64,000 nucleotides of DNA from Empedobacter sp036647415 (GTDB taxonomy: Bacteria; Bacteroidota; Bacteroidia; Flavobacteriales; Weeksellaceae). Numbering within the stretch: the stretch's first letter is position 1; each line of letters begins with the position of its first letter. Below the pieces are notes generated by a model, which was not told the origin of the DNA, searched no databases, and was given only the letters and a program-made list of their open reading frames with translations. A program made the translations under genes and the position numbers. The stretch covers positions 1 through 64,000 of the forward strand of contig NZ_JAVXKG010000004.1 of assembly GCF_036647415.1 (NCBI RefSeq), in the 5' to 3' direction. Shown in pieces: positions 53,151-62,622 of this stretch.

Positions 53151-54034
53151 GTGATTTAAATAGATTAGCTATAGTAATACCTCTTTATAAAATAGATTTT
53201 TTTGAAGAGACTTTAAATTCAATATGTAATCAAACTGATAAAAGATTTAATCTGTATATTGGAAATGATGCGAGTAGTTCAGATTTTGAAGAAATTATTA
53301 AGTCATATAAAGAAAAATTTGATTTTACGTATCAATTTTTTAAAAACAATTTAGGAGGAGAAGGTCGATTGGTTGAGCAATGGGAAAGATGTATCGCTTT
53401 ATCAAATAATGAAGAATATATTCAAATATTAGGTGATGATGATTTTATTAGCTCCAATTTTGTTGAGACTTTTTATCAAATCTTAGATAAGAAGAAAACA
53501 TTTGATCTTCTTCGGTTTAAAATGCTGAAAGTATCTTCGGAAAGTGAAGTTTTACAAGAATTTAATCAAATAAAAAATATTAATTCAACTCAACATTTAT
53601 TAAATGATTTAAATCAAATGTATTGGATTTCAATTTCTGAAAATATCTTTTCTAGAAGGGTTTATAATAATATTGGTATCAACAAATATCCATTAGCTTG
53701 GCGAAGTGATGCGATGTTGGTTTTTGAATTTGGGTTAAGAAATATTGAAGTTACAAATCTAGCATACGTTGCAATAAGAAGAAGTGATGTTCAATTAACA
53801 ATGACTAGTAATCCAATACATCTTTCTTATAAGAGAAAAGCAATGGGACGATTTTATACAGATCTTCTTGAAAATTATTCTGATTATTTTGATTATAATA
53901 CACGAATATTATTTTCGAAGAATATCATATTTTATGAAGAGAAATTAACGTCTAAAACTAAAAAAATATTAATTAAAGCAACGTCAGGATTGAATTATTT
54001 GAAATTAATTATGAAAAAGTATTTTACTAATTAA
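53147..54034 (+). CDS. family 2 glycosyltransferase (paralogue pair, copy 2)
   Basis: A 295-residue GT-A glycosyltransferase paralogous to the gene at 46,880. LAIVIPLYKIDFFEETL, LYIGNDASS, QILGDDDF (metal site) and YPLAW are shared. Divergence is strongest in the C-terminal third, where acceptor binding is expected, so the two probably use the same donor with different acceptors. It starts as ATGA on the epimerase stop and ends three bases before the convergent gene. Confidence 0.88.
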   Translation: MSDLNRLAIVIPLYKIDFFEETLNSICNQTDKRFNLYIGNDASSSDFEEIIKSYKEKFDFTYQFFKNNLGGEGRLVEQWERCIALSNNEEYIQILGDDDFISSNFVETFYQILDKKKTFDLLRFKMLKVSSESEVLQEFNQIKNINSTQHLLNDLNQMYWISISENIFSRRVYNNIGINKYPLAWRSDAMLVFEFGLRNIEVTNLAYVAIRRSDVQLTMTSNPIHLSYKRKAMGRFYTDLLENYSDYFDYNTRILFSKNIIFYEEKLTSKTKKILIKATSGLNYLKLIMKKYFTN

Positions 54035-54036
54035 AT

Positions 54037-55038
54037 CTATCCTTCATAACGTTTCTTAAAAATTTTGTACCCTATATTAATAGGAAGATTTAGTAGTAGA
54101 TTTTCCTTTTTTTGTTCTTTTGTAAAATCAGCACTCAAATAATCAGAAATTGTAAGTGAAGGTGCTTTTTTCATTCGAGCATAATTTGTTTTGAAATATT
54201 CTTCATCTTTTAACACCTTCCATTGCATTTGAAGAATTAATTTTTTGAAATTAACGATCCAGCCACGAATTAGTTTTTTTCGGTTTTTATCTGAAGTTTT
54301 TTCAAAAGATCTTGTAACCCATTCTAATATTGTTTGATGATTTTCTGAATTCTTTTTTGTACGATTAAAAATGACAGAATTGGCGTGTAAGTAATAATTG
54401 TACGTAATATCTTTTATTACAGAAAGTGAATTTATTTTCTCCATAACATGAAACATCCAAAGCTCATCTTGGGCGTATAAACCTGGGATAAAATAAATAT
54501 TATTTTCTTTAATAAAACTTAGTTTTATCAATTTATTCCAAGAACTAACAGGAAATGCACCTTTACAATAAGCATTAAAAATAGCCTCATTATCATTGAA
54601 TATTAATTTAGAAAAATCTGTTGGAAAGCCAAAGTCTTTAGTTGATCCATCAAAAGTGTTGATCCATCTGTTTTGAGCAATTACCATTTGAGTATTCTCT
54701 GTAGATACATTTTTTACCAATTTTTCTATACAATCACTCGTTATATCGTCATCGCTGTCTAAAAAATAAATGTATTCACCAGTAGAATTATCAATTCCTG
54801 TATTTCTAACAACAGATAAACCACTATTTTCTTTGTGATGAAGTAATTTGATATTAAGATTAAGATTATTTTCTATAAATTTTTCAATCAAAGAGATACT
54901 ATTGTCTGGTGTACAATCATTAATAAGTATAATCTCAATATTTTGATATGTTTGTGCTTTTACAGACTCTAAACATCTGGTAATGTAATTTTCACATTTA
55001 TAAACAGGAATATTGATACTAACTAAAGGCGTGTTCAT
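54037..55038 (-). CDS. family 2 glycosyltransferase
   Basis: A 333-residue GT-A transferase with VSINIPVYKCENYITRCLESV, LINDCTPDNS, GLSVVRNTGID and the DxD-type site in FLDSDDD. I start it at the ATG at 55038 because an upstream ATG at 55059 lies inside the -7 promoter box. It reads against the locus, ending two bases from the preceding gene and divergent from glf. Substrate unknown. Confidence 0.88.
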   Translation of the reverse strand: MNTPLVSINIPVYKCENYITRCLESVKAQTYQNIEIILINDCTPDNSISLIEKFIENNLNLNIKLLHHKENSGLSVVRNTGIDNSTGEYIYFLDSDDDITSDCIEKLVKNVSTENTQMVIAQNRWINTFDGSTKDFGFPTDFSKLIFNDNEAIFNAYCKGAFPVSSWNKLIKLSFIKENNIYFIPGLYAQDELWMFHVMEKINSLSVIKDITYNYYLHANSVIFNRTKKNSENHQTILEWVTRSFEKTSDKNRKKLIRGWIVNFKKLILQMQWKVLKDEEYFKTNYARMKKAPSLTISDYLSADFTKEQKKENLLLNLPINIGYKIFKKRYEG

Positions 55039-55056
55039 GTAATTGGTTTTATAATA

Positions 55057-55064
55057 CAAATTTA
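55057..55064 (-). promoter_or_regulatory. -7 box of the minus-strand glycosyltransferase
   Basis: On the minus strand TAAATTTG (55064 to 55057) matches TAnnTTTG and lies 18 bases before the ATG at 55038. No good -33 partner is seen. Confidence 0.45.
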
Positions 55065-55136
55065 ACTAAAAAGTTAATAAGATAGAATTTCAACTTAGTG
55101 TTCTTTTAATTAAGTGGTTATTAATTCTAATTATTG

Positions 55137-55144
55137 TAAATTTG
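55137..55144 (+). promoter_or_regulatory. -7 box before glf
   Basis: TAAATTTG matches TAnnTTTG and ends 23 bases before the glf ATG. The -33 region has no clear TTTG. Together with the minus-strand box it makes this a divergent promoter region. Confidence 0.5.
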
Positions 55145-55167
55145 TTAATTAAACCAAACTAACAACT

Positions 55168-56277
55168 ATGAAACAAAAATATGATTATTTAATTATCGGT
55201 GCAGGTGTATTTGGGGCTGTTTCGGCTCACGAATTAACTAAGAAAGGCTATAAATGTCTTGTAATTGAGAAAAGAAATCATATAGCAGGTAATTGTTTCA
55301 CAGAGAATGTAGAAGGTATCAATGTACACAAATATGGTGCGCATATTTTTCATACAAACGATCAATCTATTTGGAATTATGTAAATCAATTTGCAGAATT
55401 TAATCGTTATACAAACTCTCCTATCGCCAATTATAAAGGTGAAATCTATAATTTACCTTTCAATATGAATACTTTTCATCAATTATGGAAAGTTAAAACA
55501 CCTACAGAAGCACAAGAGATTATTAAGAAACAAGCCGAAGAATTTGGGGTTAAAAATCCATCAAATCTAGAAGAACAAGCTATTTCTTTAGTTGGAACAG
55601 ATATTTACAACAAATTAATCAAAGAGTATACGGAGAAACAATGGGGAACTTCGGCAACAAATTTACCTGCATTTATCATCAAGCGTTTACCTGTTCGTTT
55701 TACTTATGATAACAATTATTTTAACGATAAATATCAAGGAATTCCAATAGGAGGATATACCCAGATTTTTGAAAAATTATTAGAAGGTATTGAAGTTCGC
55801 TTAGAAACAGATTATTTTGAAAATAGAGAAGACTGGAATAGTATTGCTGAAAACATTATCTATACAGGACCTATTGATGCTTTTTTTGATTATCAATTTG
55901 GACAACTTAATTATAGAAGTTTACGTTTCGAAAATGAAATTCTAAATCAAGAAAATTATCAAGGAGTTGCAGTTGTTAACTATACATCACACGACGAAAA
56001 ATTTACGAGAATTATAGAGCACAAGCATTTTGAATATGGGACACAACCCAAAACATATATTACAAGAGAATATTCGGATGACTGGAATTTAGAAAAAGAA
56101 CCTTATTATCCAATTAATAATAAAGAGAATGATGATGTTTTTTCTAAATATAAAAATTTAAGTAAAAATAAATCTAATGTTATTTTTGGAGGTCGATTAG
56201 CAGAGTATAAATATTACGATATGCACCAAGTTTTTGGTTCTGCTTTAGCTAAAATGAAAAATATTCCGAACAAATAA
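55168..56277 (+). CDS. glf: UDP-galactopyranose mutase
   Basis: Flavoenzyme that interconverts UDP-galactopyranose and UDP-galactofuranose. It has 369 residues. The FAD-binding N terminus is YLIIGAGVFGAVSAHEL; the segment GAHIFHTND, later RLPVRFTYDNNYFND and the C-terminal GGRLAEYKYYDM (FAD/substrate loop) are all family hallmarks. Its presence implies galactofuranose in the surface polymer. Confidence 0.96.
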   Translation: MKQKYDYLIIGAGVFGAVSAHELTKKGYKCLVIEKRNHIAGNCFTENVEGINVHKYGAHIFHTNDQSIWNYVNQFAEFNRYTNSPIANYKGEIYNLPFNMNTFHQLWKVKTPTEAQEIIKKQAEEFGVKNPSNLEEQAISLVGTDIYNKLIKEYTEKQWGTSATNLPAFIIKRLPVRFTYDNNYFNDKYQGIPIGGYTQIFEKLLEGIEVRLETDYFENREDWNSIAENIIYTGPIDAFFDYQFGQLNYRSLRFENEILNQENYQGVAVVNYTSHDEKFTRIIEHKHFEYGTQPKTYITREYSDDWNLEKEPYYPINNKENDDVFSKYKNLSKNKSNVIFGGRLAEYKYYDMHQVFGSALAKMKNIPNK

Positions 56278-56283
56278 TCAATT

Positions 56284-57177
56284 ATGTCAACAAATAAACC
56301 CGCAATAACTTTGTTAATGTGTAATTTTAACAATGCACATTATCTGAAAAAGGGAATTGAAAGTGTTTTAAATCAAACCTATAAAAATTTTGAATTACTA
56401 ATTCTAGATGATTGTTCTACAGATGAATCAGTTGAAATTATCAAAGAATATGTACCCAAAGATGAACGTATTTCTTTTTATCAACAAAAACAAAATGGTG
56501 GATATGGACAAGCAATTTATGATGCGATAAATCTTGCAAAGGCAGATTATGTTGGTATTATTGATCCAGATGACGCTTTAGTTCCAGATGCTTTAGAGGT
56601 AATGTTGACACGATTACAAGAAAAACCTCAATTGGTAGGTTTGTATTCTCAACATTGGATTTGTGACAAGGATCTTAATCCTGTAGAAATTTGTAAAACG
56701 AGTACAAAAATTCCAGAAGGTATTTCTTATTTAGAATATGGAAAATCTGCAATGACACATTTTTTTGTTTTTAATAGATTAAAGTTTATTGAGAATGGAA
56801 ATATAGATCGTACAATGCGAAATGCATTAGATCAAGATTGGTATTATAAAGTAGAAGAGGTTGGTGAGATTGATTTTGTAGAGCAACCTTTGTATTTTTA
56901 TAGAATATCTCCAACAGGAATTTCCCAAGGATTCAAGAAAAGTTATATAACTTATCGTGATCATCATATTATAAAAGAACGTGCATTAGATCGTCGTAAA
57001 ATTTTTGGTAAAAAGCGAAATGAAATTTTAGGAAAATCGAGATCAGAAGTAATGTACAAGAAGTTTAATTATTTGTTAAGTGAAAAAAATCCAGCATTTT
57101 TAATTCCCTTAACCGAATGTTTTTTCAGAAGTCCTGTCTCTACTACACAAGCTATTTTATATAAATTGAAAAAGTAA
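56284..57177 (+). CDS. family 2 glycosyltransferase
   Basis: A 297-residue GT-A transferase with ITLLMCNFNNAHYLKKGIESV, LILDDCSTDES, GGYGQAIYDAI and the metal site in IIDPDDAL (about 93-100). It follows glf by six bases and its stop abuts the next ATG, so it probably shares the glf transcript; transfer of galactofuranose is possible but unproven. Confidence 0.88.
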   Translation: MSTNKPAITLLMCNFNNAHYLKKGIESVLNQTYKNFELLILDDCSTDESVEIIKEYVPKDERISFYQQKQNGGYGQAIYDAINLAKADYVGIIDPDDALVPDALEVMLTRLQEKPQLVGLYSQHWICDKDLNPVEICKTSTKIPEGISYLEYGKSAMTHFFVFNRLKFIENGNIDRTMRNALDQDWYYKVEEVGEIDFVEQPLYFYRISPTGISQGFKKSYITYRDHHIIKERALDRRKIFGKKRNEILGKSRSEVMYKKFNYLLSEKNPAFLIPLTECFFRSPVSTTQAILYKLKK

Positions 57178-58191
57178 ATGGATATTATCATTAAATCGTT
57201 TAATCGTCCGTATTATTTGGATCGATGTATTCTATCTATTTTAAAAAATGTAAAAGGTGATTTCAAAATTAAGATTGTAGATGATGGTACACCAAAAAAG
57301 TACCTAGAAAGGATAAAAGGAAAGTATCAAGTAGAAATTATTCCTACAATTAATTATCTTCAAAAATCAAAAAATATTGAAGAAGGAAAAGAAAATAATG
57401 GTTTTGTAATTCCCACAGAAAGCTGGAGGAAAGCTGTAGAGGAAGCTTCAGACTATTTTTTAATAACGGAAGATGATGTCTGGTTTACAAATCAAATCAA
57501 TTGTAATGAATTGATTGAAGAGATGAAATCTAATCAAATACATTTGACAAAGCTGGGAATTCTTGGAATTTATTCTGATGATAATTATGCTGAAATCAAA
57601 CCAATTTCAAAGAATTTAGAAACAACATATCCATTAAAAACGTTTACGTCAAATCAATTTGTGATGGATTTATTTATGTTCAATAAATTGAAATTCTTTA
57701 CGATTCTCTATAAGTTAGGTTTGGCTGATAATCAAACAAAACGTAAATATTGGATTCTCAACTCTATTTTGATGGGAATATACAACAAAGAATATTGGTT
57801 GTATATGTGGAAAGATTCTGTCAATTTGTTAGATGAAAAAATTCAACTTCGTAATGCTGGTGTATGGTTTGGTAAACATAAAACTAACAAAAATATAGTG
57901 GTTAGAACAAAGCAGGAAAAGATGAAAACGACATTCAAATCCTCTGCATCTGGTCATTATCATGATTATGAACTTAATTTATCAATTGACAAAGTGAATC
58001 ACATTCTAAACGAAGCTTGGTTAAGAGAAGAGTTTGATGTGATGGAAAATTATCCAAAAGATTTTTCGGATGTTTATATCAAAAAGTTTTTAGAGCAAGA
58101 AAATCATCCTGATGCTCAATATGTAGAATGGGTAAAATGGGCAGATAAATTTCGCCAACAATACCGTAATTTAGGTGCAGAAGTAGAATAA
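57178..58191 (+). CDS. putative family 2-like glycosyltransferase
   Basis: A 337-residue GT-A type protein. The start MDIIIKSFNRPYYLDRCILSI and KIVDDGTPK resemble family 2, and a DD metal site lies in LITEDDVWF (about 95-103). The C-terminal half is long and charged (KTNKNIVVRTKQEKMKTTF), and I do not recognise its subfamily. It sits without a gap after the previous transferase and three bases before the last acyltransferase. Confidence 0.78.
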   Translation: MDIIIKSFNRPYYLDRCILSILKNVKGDFKIKIVDDGTPKKYLERIKGKYQVEIIPTINYLQKSKNIEEGKENNGFVIPTESWRKAVEEASDYFLITEDDVWFTNQINCNELIEEMKSNQIHLTKLGILGIYSDDNYAEIKPISKNLETTYPLKTFTSNQFVMDLFMFNKLKFFTILYKLGLADNQTKRKYWILNSILMGIYNKEYWLYMWKDSVNLLDEKIQLRNAGVWFGKHKTNKNIVVRTKQEKMKTTFKSSASGHYHDYELNLSIDKVNHILNEAWLREEFDVMENYPKDFSDVYIKKFLEQENHPDAQYVEWVKWADKFRQQYRNLGAEVE

Positions 58192-58194
58192 AAT

Positions 58195-59256
58195 ATGATA
58201 AATAATAATAAAAATTTTATACCTGCACTGACAGGTTATAGAGCAATAGCAGCTTGGATAATTTTTATCTATCATTTTTTTCCATTCGCTAAAACTACTA
58301 TACCAGATATAATCCGAAATGTAGTATCACAATTTCATTTTGGTGTTGATTTATTTTTTGTTTTAAGTGGATTTTTGATTACATATAGATATTATAATCA
58401 ATCTAAAATTGATTTCAAACAATATATGGTAAATCGATTTGCTCGTATTTATCCCATGTATTTTTTGTTGACAGTTTTGGTTTTTTTAGTAGGATTTATT
58501 AAAACAAATACTTGGACTTTAGAGCAGACTAAAGAACTTATCTTTTCTGTTACAATGACAAAGGCTTTTTTTAGTGAATATTTTTTAGTAGGTGTTCCAC
58601 AAGGCTGGACATTAACATTAGAAGAGATGTTTTATCTTACAGCACCAATATACTTCTTGTTCATCAAAAAAAATATGAAATGGCTTTTTATATTACCTGT
58701 TTTAATTTTTGTTTTAGGTTTTATATTAAAAAATATTACAGCTATTTCAATTAATGAGATTGGTTTTTTACAAACTGGTATTCATGTTTTTATATTTGAA
58801 TTTTTTGCAGGTATTTCTTTAGCAGTCTTAATTCTACATAAAAAAATTGAGTTTAAATACTATTGGGTTACATATTTTGGACTCGGAATTATTATGATAT
58901 ATTTATTTGGAAAATCCTATATTGGTATGATAATCAATTCTAATTCATCTATTATAAGAGCAATAGAAGTTATATTTCTGTCTTATTTAGGCGTAATTCC
59001 ATTACTGTGGGGGTTAATAAATGAAAAAACTTTTATTCAACGATTTTTAGCAAGTAAGCACATGGTTGTTCTAGGTAAAAGTTCTTATATATTCTATTTA
59101 ATACACAAAGGTTTCATTCCTGTTTTTATTAATGATTATGTGATTGAAAATAAATTTATTTTATTTATAATTTTAAATCTACTTTCGGTGATTATGTTTT
59201 ATACATTAGAAGAGCCAATTAATCGATATATTAGAAAAAAATATAAAAGACCTTAG
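58195..59256 (+). CDS. membrane O-acyltransferase (acyltransferase 3 family)
   Basis: A 353-residue OafA-like integral membrane protein with about ten spans. The catalytic-type N terminus is ALTGYRAIAAWIIFIYHFF, followed by FHFGVDLFFVLSGFLITYR, and EEPINRYIRKKY ends the protein. No SGNH domain. It is the second acyltransferase of the locus, so the polymer probably carries more than one acyl modification. The stop codon lies inside the terminator stem. Confidence 0.9.
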   Translation: MINNNKNFIPALTGYRAIAAWIIFIYHFFPFAKTTIPDIIRNVVSQFHFGVDLFFVLSGFLITYRYYNQSKIDFKQYMVNRFARIYPMYFLLTVLVFLVGFIKTNTWTLEQTKELIFSVTMTKAFFSEYFLVGVPQGWTLTLEEMFYLTAPIYFLFIKKNMKWLFILPVLIFVLGFILKNITAISINEIGFLQTGIHVFIFEFFAGISLAVLILHKKIEFKYYWVTYFGLGIIMIYLFGKSYIGMIINSNSSIIRAIEVIFLSYLGVIPLLWGLINEKTFIQRFLASKHMVVLGKSSYIFYLIHKGFIPVFINDYVIENKFILFIILNLLSVIMFYTLEEPINRYIRKKYKRP

Positions 59257-59275
59257 GATTTTTCTAAGGTCTTTT
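59245..59275. terminator. bidirectional terminator closing the polysaccharide locus
   Basis: A perfect 11-bp stem (59245-59255 with 59265-59275) with a 9-base loop includes two bases of the acyltransferase stop codon and faces the convergent response-regulator gene. Confidence 0.82.
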
Positions 59276-59302
59276 ATAATATTTAAAAAGAATGTAATGT
59301 TC

Positions 59303-59998
59303 TTATTCTTGTACCAAAAGGCGGAAACCTTCACCGTGAATATTCACAATTTCTACTGCAGGATCTTTCTTTAGGTATTTACGTAATTTCGCAATATAAA
59401 CGTCCATAGAACGAGATGTAAAATAATTATCATCATGCCAAATACGCGTTAATGCGATTTCACGTGGCATTAAATCATTTTTATAAACAGCTAATAAACG
59501 TAATAACTCGTTTTCTTTTGGCGAAAGTTTTTGCGACTTACCATCAAAAATTAATTGTCTCAATTTAGCATTGAAAGTAAATTTACCAATCTTGAAATCT
59601 TCTTGTTCAAATTTTTCTTCTTCACCAGAATTACGTTGTAAAACGGCTTTTATTTTGTACAATAAAACTTCAGAATCAAATGGTTTTAATACATAATCAT
59701 CTGCTCCAATTTTATAACCATTTAAAACATCCTCGCGCATGTTTTTTGCCGTTAAAAATATGATTGGTTGTTCGCTTTTTAATTCTTTGATCTCTTTACC
59801 TAATGTAAACCCATCTTTTTTGGGCATCATTACGTCTAAGATACATAAATCATAATCACTTTCTTTAAATTTGGTAAGACCATCCTCACCATCGATTGCG
59901 TGCGTTACGTCATAATCGTTTATAACCAAATAATCCTTTAATACGCTTCCAAAGCTTGGATCATCTTCTACTAAAAGTAATCTTTGTTTATCACTCAT
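59303..59998 (-). CDS. OmpR/PhoB-family response regulator
   Basis: A DNA-binding response regulator of 231 residues. The receiver domain has LLVEDD (8-13), phosphoacceptor D55 in ILDVMMP and lysine in VLKPFD. The winged-helix domain covers about 130-230 (SPKENELLRLLA, SMDVYIAKLRKYL). It lies four bases after the sensor-kinase gene and is its likely partner. Length and arrangement recall RprY of Bacteroides, which is a resemblance only. Confidence 0.95.
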   Translation of the reverse strand: MSDKQRLLLVEDDPSFGSVLKDYLVINDYDVTHAIDGEDGLTKFKESDYDLCILDVMMPKKDGFTLGKEIKELKSEQPIIFLTAKNMREDVLNGYKIGADDYVLKPFDSEVLLYKIKAVLQRNSGEEEKFEQEDFKIGKFTFNAKLRQLIFDGKSQKLSPKENELLRLLAVYKNDLMPREIALTRIWHDDNYFTSRSMDVYIAKLRKYLKKDPAVEIVNIHGEGFRLLVQE

Positions 59999-60002
59999 TG
60001 AT

Positions 60003-61556
60003 TTATGATTTTAAAGGAATTTTAATGAAAAAGGTACTTCCTTTTCCTGGAGTGCTTTCTGCCCAAACTTGTCCGCCATGTAGCTGGACAATTTTTTTAA
60101 CATAAGCCAAACCAAGTCCATGACCTTTTACATTGTGTACATTTCCTGTTTCTTCTCTATAAAATTGTTCAAATATTTTTTTCAGAACATTCGGGGACAT
60201 TCCCATTCCTTTATCCGAAATTTCGATTATAAAGTTATTTTCCTTGTTATAGGTTTTTACTTTAATATCGGGTGTGTTTGGCGAATACTTTCGGGCATTA
60301 TCCAACACATTAATAACGATATTTTCTAAATGAAAAGGATCTCCTTTAACAAATGAATGTTCTGCGTTGTATTCTTCAAATATTGTACCATTTCTTTCTT
60401 CGACAATAAATCTTATCGGCTCAACACTTTTTTGAACAACACCATTTAAGTTAACTTCCTGAAAATTCATATCCATTTGATTACGATCAAGTTTCGACAT
60501 GCGCAAAACCATCTCTACGTGAGCATTCATACGCTTGTTTTCTTGTTTTATCAAATCGGCATAATATTTTACTTTTTCAGGATCATTGTATATTTTTTCG
60601 TTTCGCAAGGCATCTGATGCAATATTAATTGTCGCAATAGGTGTCTTGAATTCGTGTGTCATATTATTGATGAAATCCGTCTTTATTTCCGAACTCTTAC
60701 GCTGTATTTGCATATAGTAAATGGATAATGAAAATACGGTAATAATAATCATTGTCAAAATAAATGTTAAAGAAATAACAGGTACAGTAGGTGCAATAAT
60801 GGCTAATTTTCTGTTTTTGAAATTTGCAGCAAGATAATATTGTACATGGTCGTTACGGTCTAAAAATAAAGGAACCATAAATTCTACTTTATTTGGATCA
60901 AAATCTTTTGACTTAACAACTGTAATTGCCGAATCTTTTGTAAGAACTGCAAGTTGTGGATCTGCTTGTAAAATTCCTCTATTTTTTAATTCAATTTTAA
61001 AGATAGAGTCTAACATTTTATATGAAACACGCTTATCTATAGGTGTTGTTCCTGCATCCCAACGAGCTGCACTTTCTAGTGTAAATGTACCATCTTGTAA
61101 AGATTGTTCTAAATTAAGGTTAAGATTTGGAATTCCTTTAGAAGTTGAATCTTTATTTATTTTGAATACTCTCTCTTGCGAATAAATATTAGCTCTAGTT
61201 AAACTATCATTGTATTCGCCCGAAACTGGTAACATAGATTTTTCGACAACATAGCGTGTGACATACGCATAAGTAGTTCCCAAAGAATCTTTTATCACAT
61301 GGTTTGTAACAACTTGTGGTTTATCTTTATTTGATTTTAAATCAGTTTGTATATTACTGAATTTCTTGTAATATTTATCTAATTCGTTTTTATTAACTTT
61401 CTCAGTTGTGAAATTCATGGCTTGATATACGCCATTGCTAAAATTATCTGTTCCTGTTTTTAAGGTTAGGTTTAACCAATAAAACTGAATGATAATTAAG
61501 CCGATAAGTGCAATACTCATCACTACAATTAAGATTTTATAAAATCCTTTTCTCAT
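60003..61556 (-). CDS. sensor histidine kinase
   Basis: A 517-residue membrane kinase. Spans at about 7-28 and 251-281 enclose a periplasmic sensor region of about 220 residues that I do not recognise. The phosphoacceptor H301 is in MTHEFKTP; the HATPase domain (about 400-515) has an N box (ENIVINVLDNARKYSP) and the GHGLGLAYVKKI motif. It precedes the response regulator and follows coaE by 23 bases. It resembles RprX of Bacteroides in size. Stimulus unknown. Confidence 0.94.
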   Translation of the reverse strand: MRKGFYKILIVVMSIALIGLIIIQFYWLNLTLKTGTDNFSNGVYQAMNFTTEKVNKNELDKYYKKFSNIQTDLKSNKDKPQVVTNHVIKDSLGTTYAYVTRYVVEKSMLPVSGEYNDSLTRANIYSQERVFKINKDSTSKGIPNLNLNLEQSLQDGTFTLESAARWDAGTTPIDKRVSYKMLDSIFKIELKNRGILQADPQLAVLTKDSAITVVKSKDFDPNKVEFMVPLFLDRNDHVQYYLAANFKNRKLAIIAPTVPVISLTFILTMIIITVFSLSIYYMQIQRKSSEIKTDFINNMTHEFKTPIATINIASDALRNEKIYNDPEKVKYYADLIKQENKRMNAHVEMVLRMSKLDRNQMDMNFQEVNLNGVVQKSVEPIRFIVEERNGTIFEEYNAEHSFVKGDPFHLENIVINVLDNARKYSPNTPDIKVKTYNKENNFIIEISDKGMGMSPNVLKKIFEQFYREETGNVHNVKGHGLGLAYVKKIVQLHGGQVWAESTPGKGSTFFIKIPLKS

Positions 61557-61579
61557 TTATTTAATTTGAATTTATAAAG

Positions 61580-62182
61580 TTATAGTAGTTTTTTTATTTT
61601 GATGAATGTCTTTTCAACTTCATTTTTTAAATGTGCCAAATCGTCATTATTGTCTATAATAAAATCTGATTTTTGGATACGTTCTTCATCCGAAATCTGA
61701 TTATTAATTCGTGCCATAACTTGTTCTTCCGTAAAACCATCGCGCGCCATTATTCGTTGAATTCTTTTTTCTTTATTCATAAGAACACTAATTACGACAT
61801 CACAATCTTTATAACTTCCACTTTCTATTAATATAGCAGCTTCTTTCATAATAATTTTACTTGTTTGCTTTTTTTTCCATTCTTCGAAATCGTTGAAAAC
61901 AGCTGGATGAACAATTTGATTTAATTGTTTTAGTTTTTCATTGTTATTAAAAACTTGTTTTGCAATATAATCACGATTTAAACCTGATTCGTTATACGCT
62001 TCATGACCAAAAGCTTCTATAATTTTAACTTTTACTTCAGAGTTTTCGTTCTGAATAATCTTTGCTCTTGTGTCCGAATTGTAAACAGGTACACCTAATT
62101 CTTCGAAAAACTTTGCCGCAGTTGTCTTACCAGAGCCTATGCCTCCTGTGATTCCTGCTATAAATGGTTGATTGTTTTTCAT
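61580..62182 (-). CDS. coaE: dephospho-CoA kinase
   Basis: Last step of coenzyme A synthesis. It has 200 residues with the P-loop GGIGSGKT (13-20) and the typical RD/AR region (RIMARDGFTEEQVMARINNQ). Just upstream, 11 bases before the ATG, ends a terminator-like hairpin, so its expression may depend on read-through or an unrecognised promoter. It is followed by the two-component genes. Confidence 0.95.
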   Translation of the reverse strand: MKNNQPFIAGITGGIGSGKTTAAKFFEELGVPVYNSDTRAKIIQNENSEVKVKIIEAFGHEAYNESGLNRDYIAKQVFNNNEKLKQLNQIVHPAVFNDFEEWKKKQTSKIIMKEAAILIESGSYKDCDVVISVLMNKEKRIQRIMARDGFTEEQVMARINNQISDEERIQKSDFIIDNNDDLAHLKNEVEKTFIKIKKLL

Positions 62183-62193
62183 GGTTTGAAGTT

Positions 62194-62225
62194 AAAAAAA
62201 TGCCGAAGAATAATTTCTCCGGCAT
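62194..62225 (-). terminator. terminator after yajC
   Basis: An 11-bp stem (62200-62210 with 62215-62225) with a 4-base loop and a run of seven T on the minus strand. The one non-Watson-Crick position is a G-U pair only in minus-strand RNA, which supports that direction. Confidence 0.82.
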
Positions 62226-62252
62226 TCAGTTAAATATATGTTAACCTTATAA

Positions 62253-62600
62253 TTAGTTTTTTTCCTCTACTGCTTTTTCTACTTTATCAGTAGTTTTAGC
62301 ATAACGAGCAGCTGTTAATTCTCTAGAAATTGCAGCTTTTTCAAATTTGATTTTACCAGCTCCAGTCTCAATAACTACGGCATCATCATAAATTTCGTTG
62401 ATTTTTCCGTGAATTCCAGATGTTGTTACAACTTGGTCACCACGTTTTATATCTGTTTGAAATAATTTTTCTTGTTTAGCTTTCTTTTGTTGTGGACGAA
62501 TCATGAAGAAATACATAATTACGAACATACCACCAAACATTAAAATCATAGACATTCCGCCACCTTGAGCACCAGCTTGTAAAAAGATTGTTTGAATCAT
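62253..62600 (-). CDS. yajC: preprotein translocase accessory subunit YajC
   Basis: Small membrane partner of SecDF-YajC. It has 115 residues: one membrane span at about 15-37 and the conserved FMIRPQQKKAKQ that follows, then a soluble KRGDQVVTTSGIHGKI segment. The C-terminal tail is acidic and lysine-rich. It follows the DUF1573 gene by 22 bases. Confidence 0.95.
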   Translation of the reverse strand: MIQTIFLQAGAQGGGMSMILMFGGMFVIMYFFMIRPQQKKAKQEKLFQTDIKRGDQVVTTSGIHGKINEIYDDAVVIETGAGKIKFEKAAISRELTAARYAKTTDKVEKAVEEKN

Positions 62601-62622
62601 TTGTATATTTTATTGATTAAAA

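Noticed and set aside
37047..59280. Polysaccharide locus as a prophage or integrative element
   Set aside because: No integrase, transposase, attachment-site duplication or phage gene was seen; it is a normal surface-polymer locus with signs of gene exchange.
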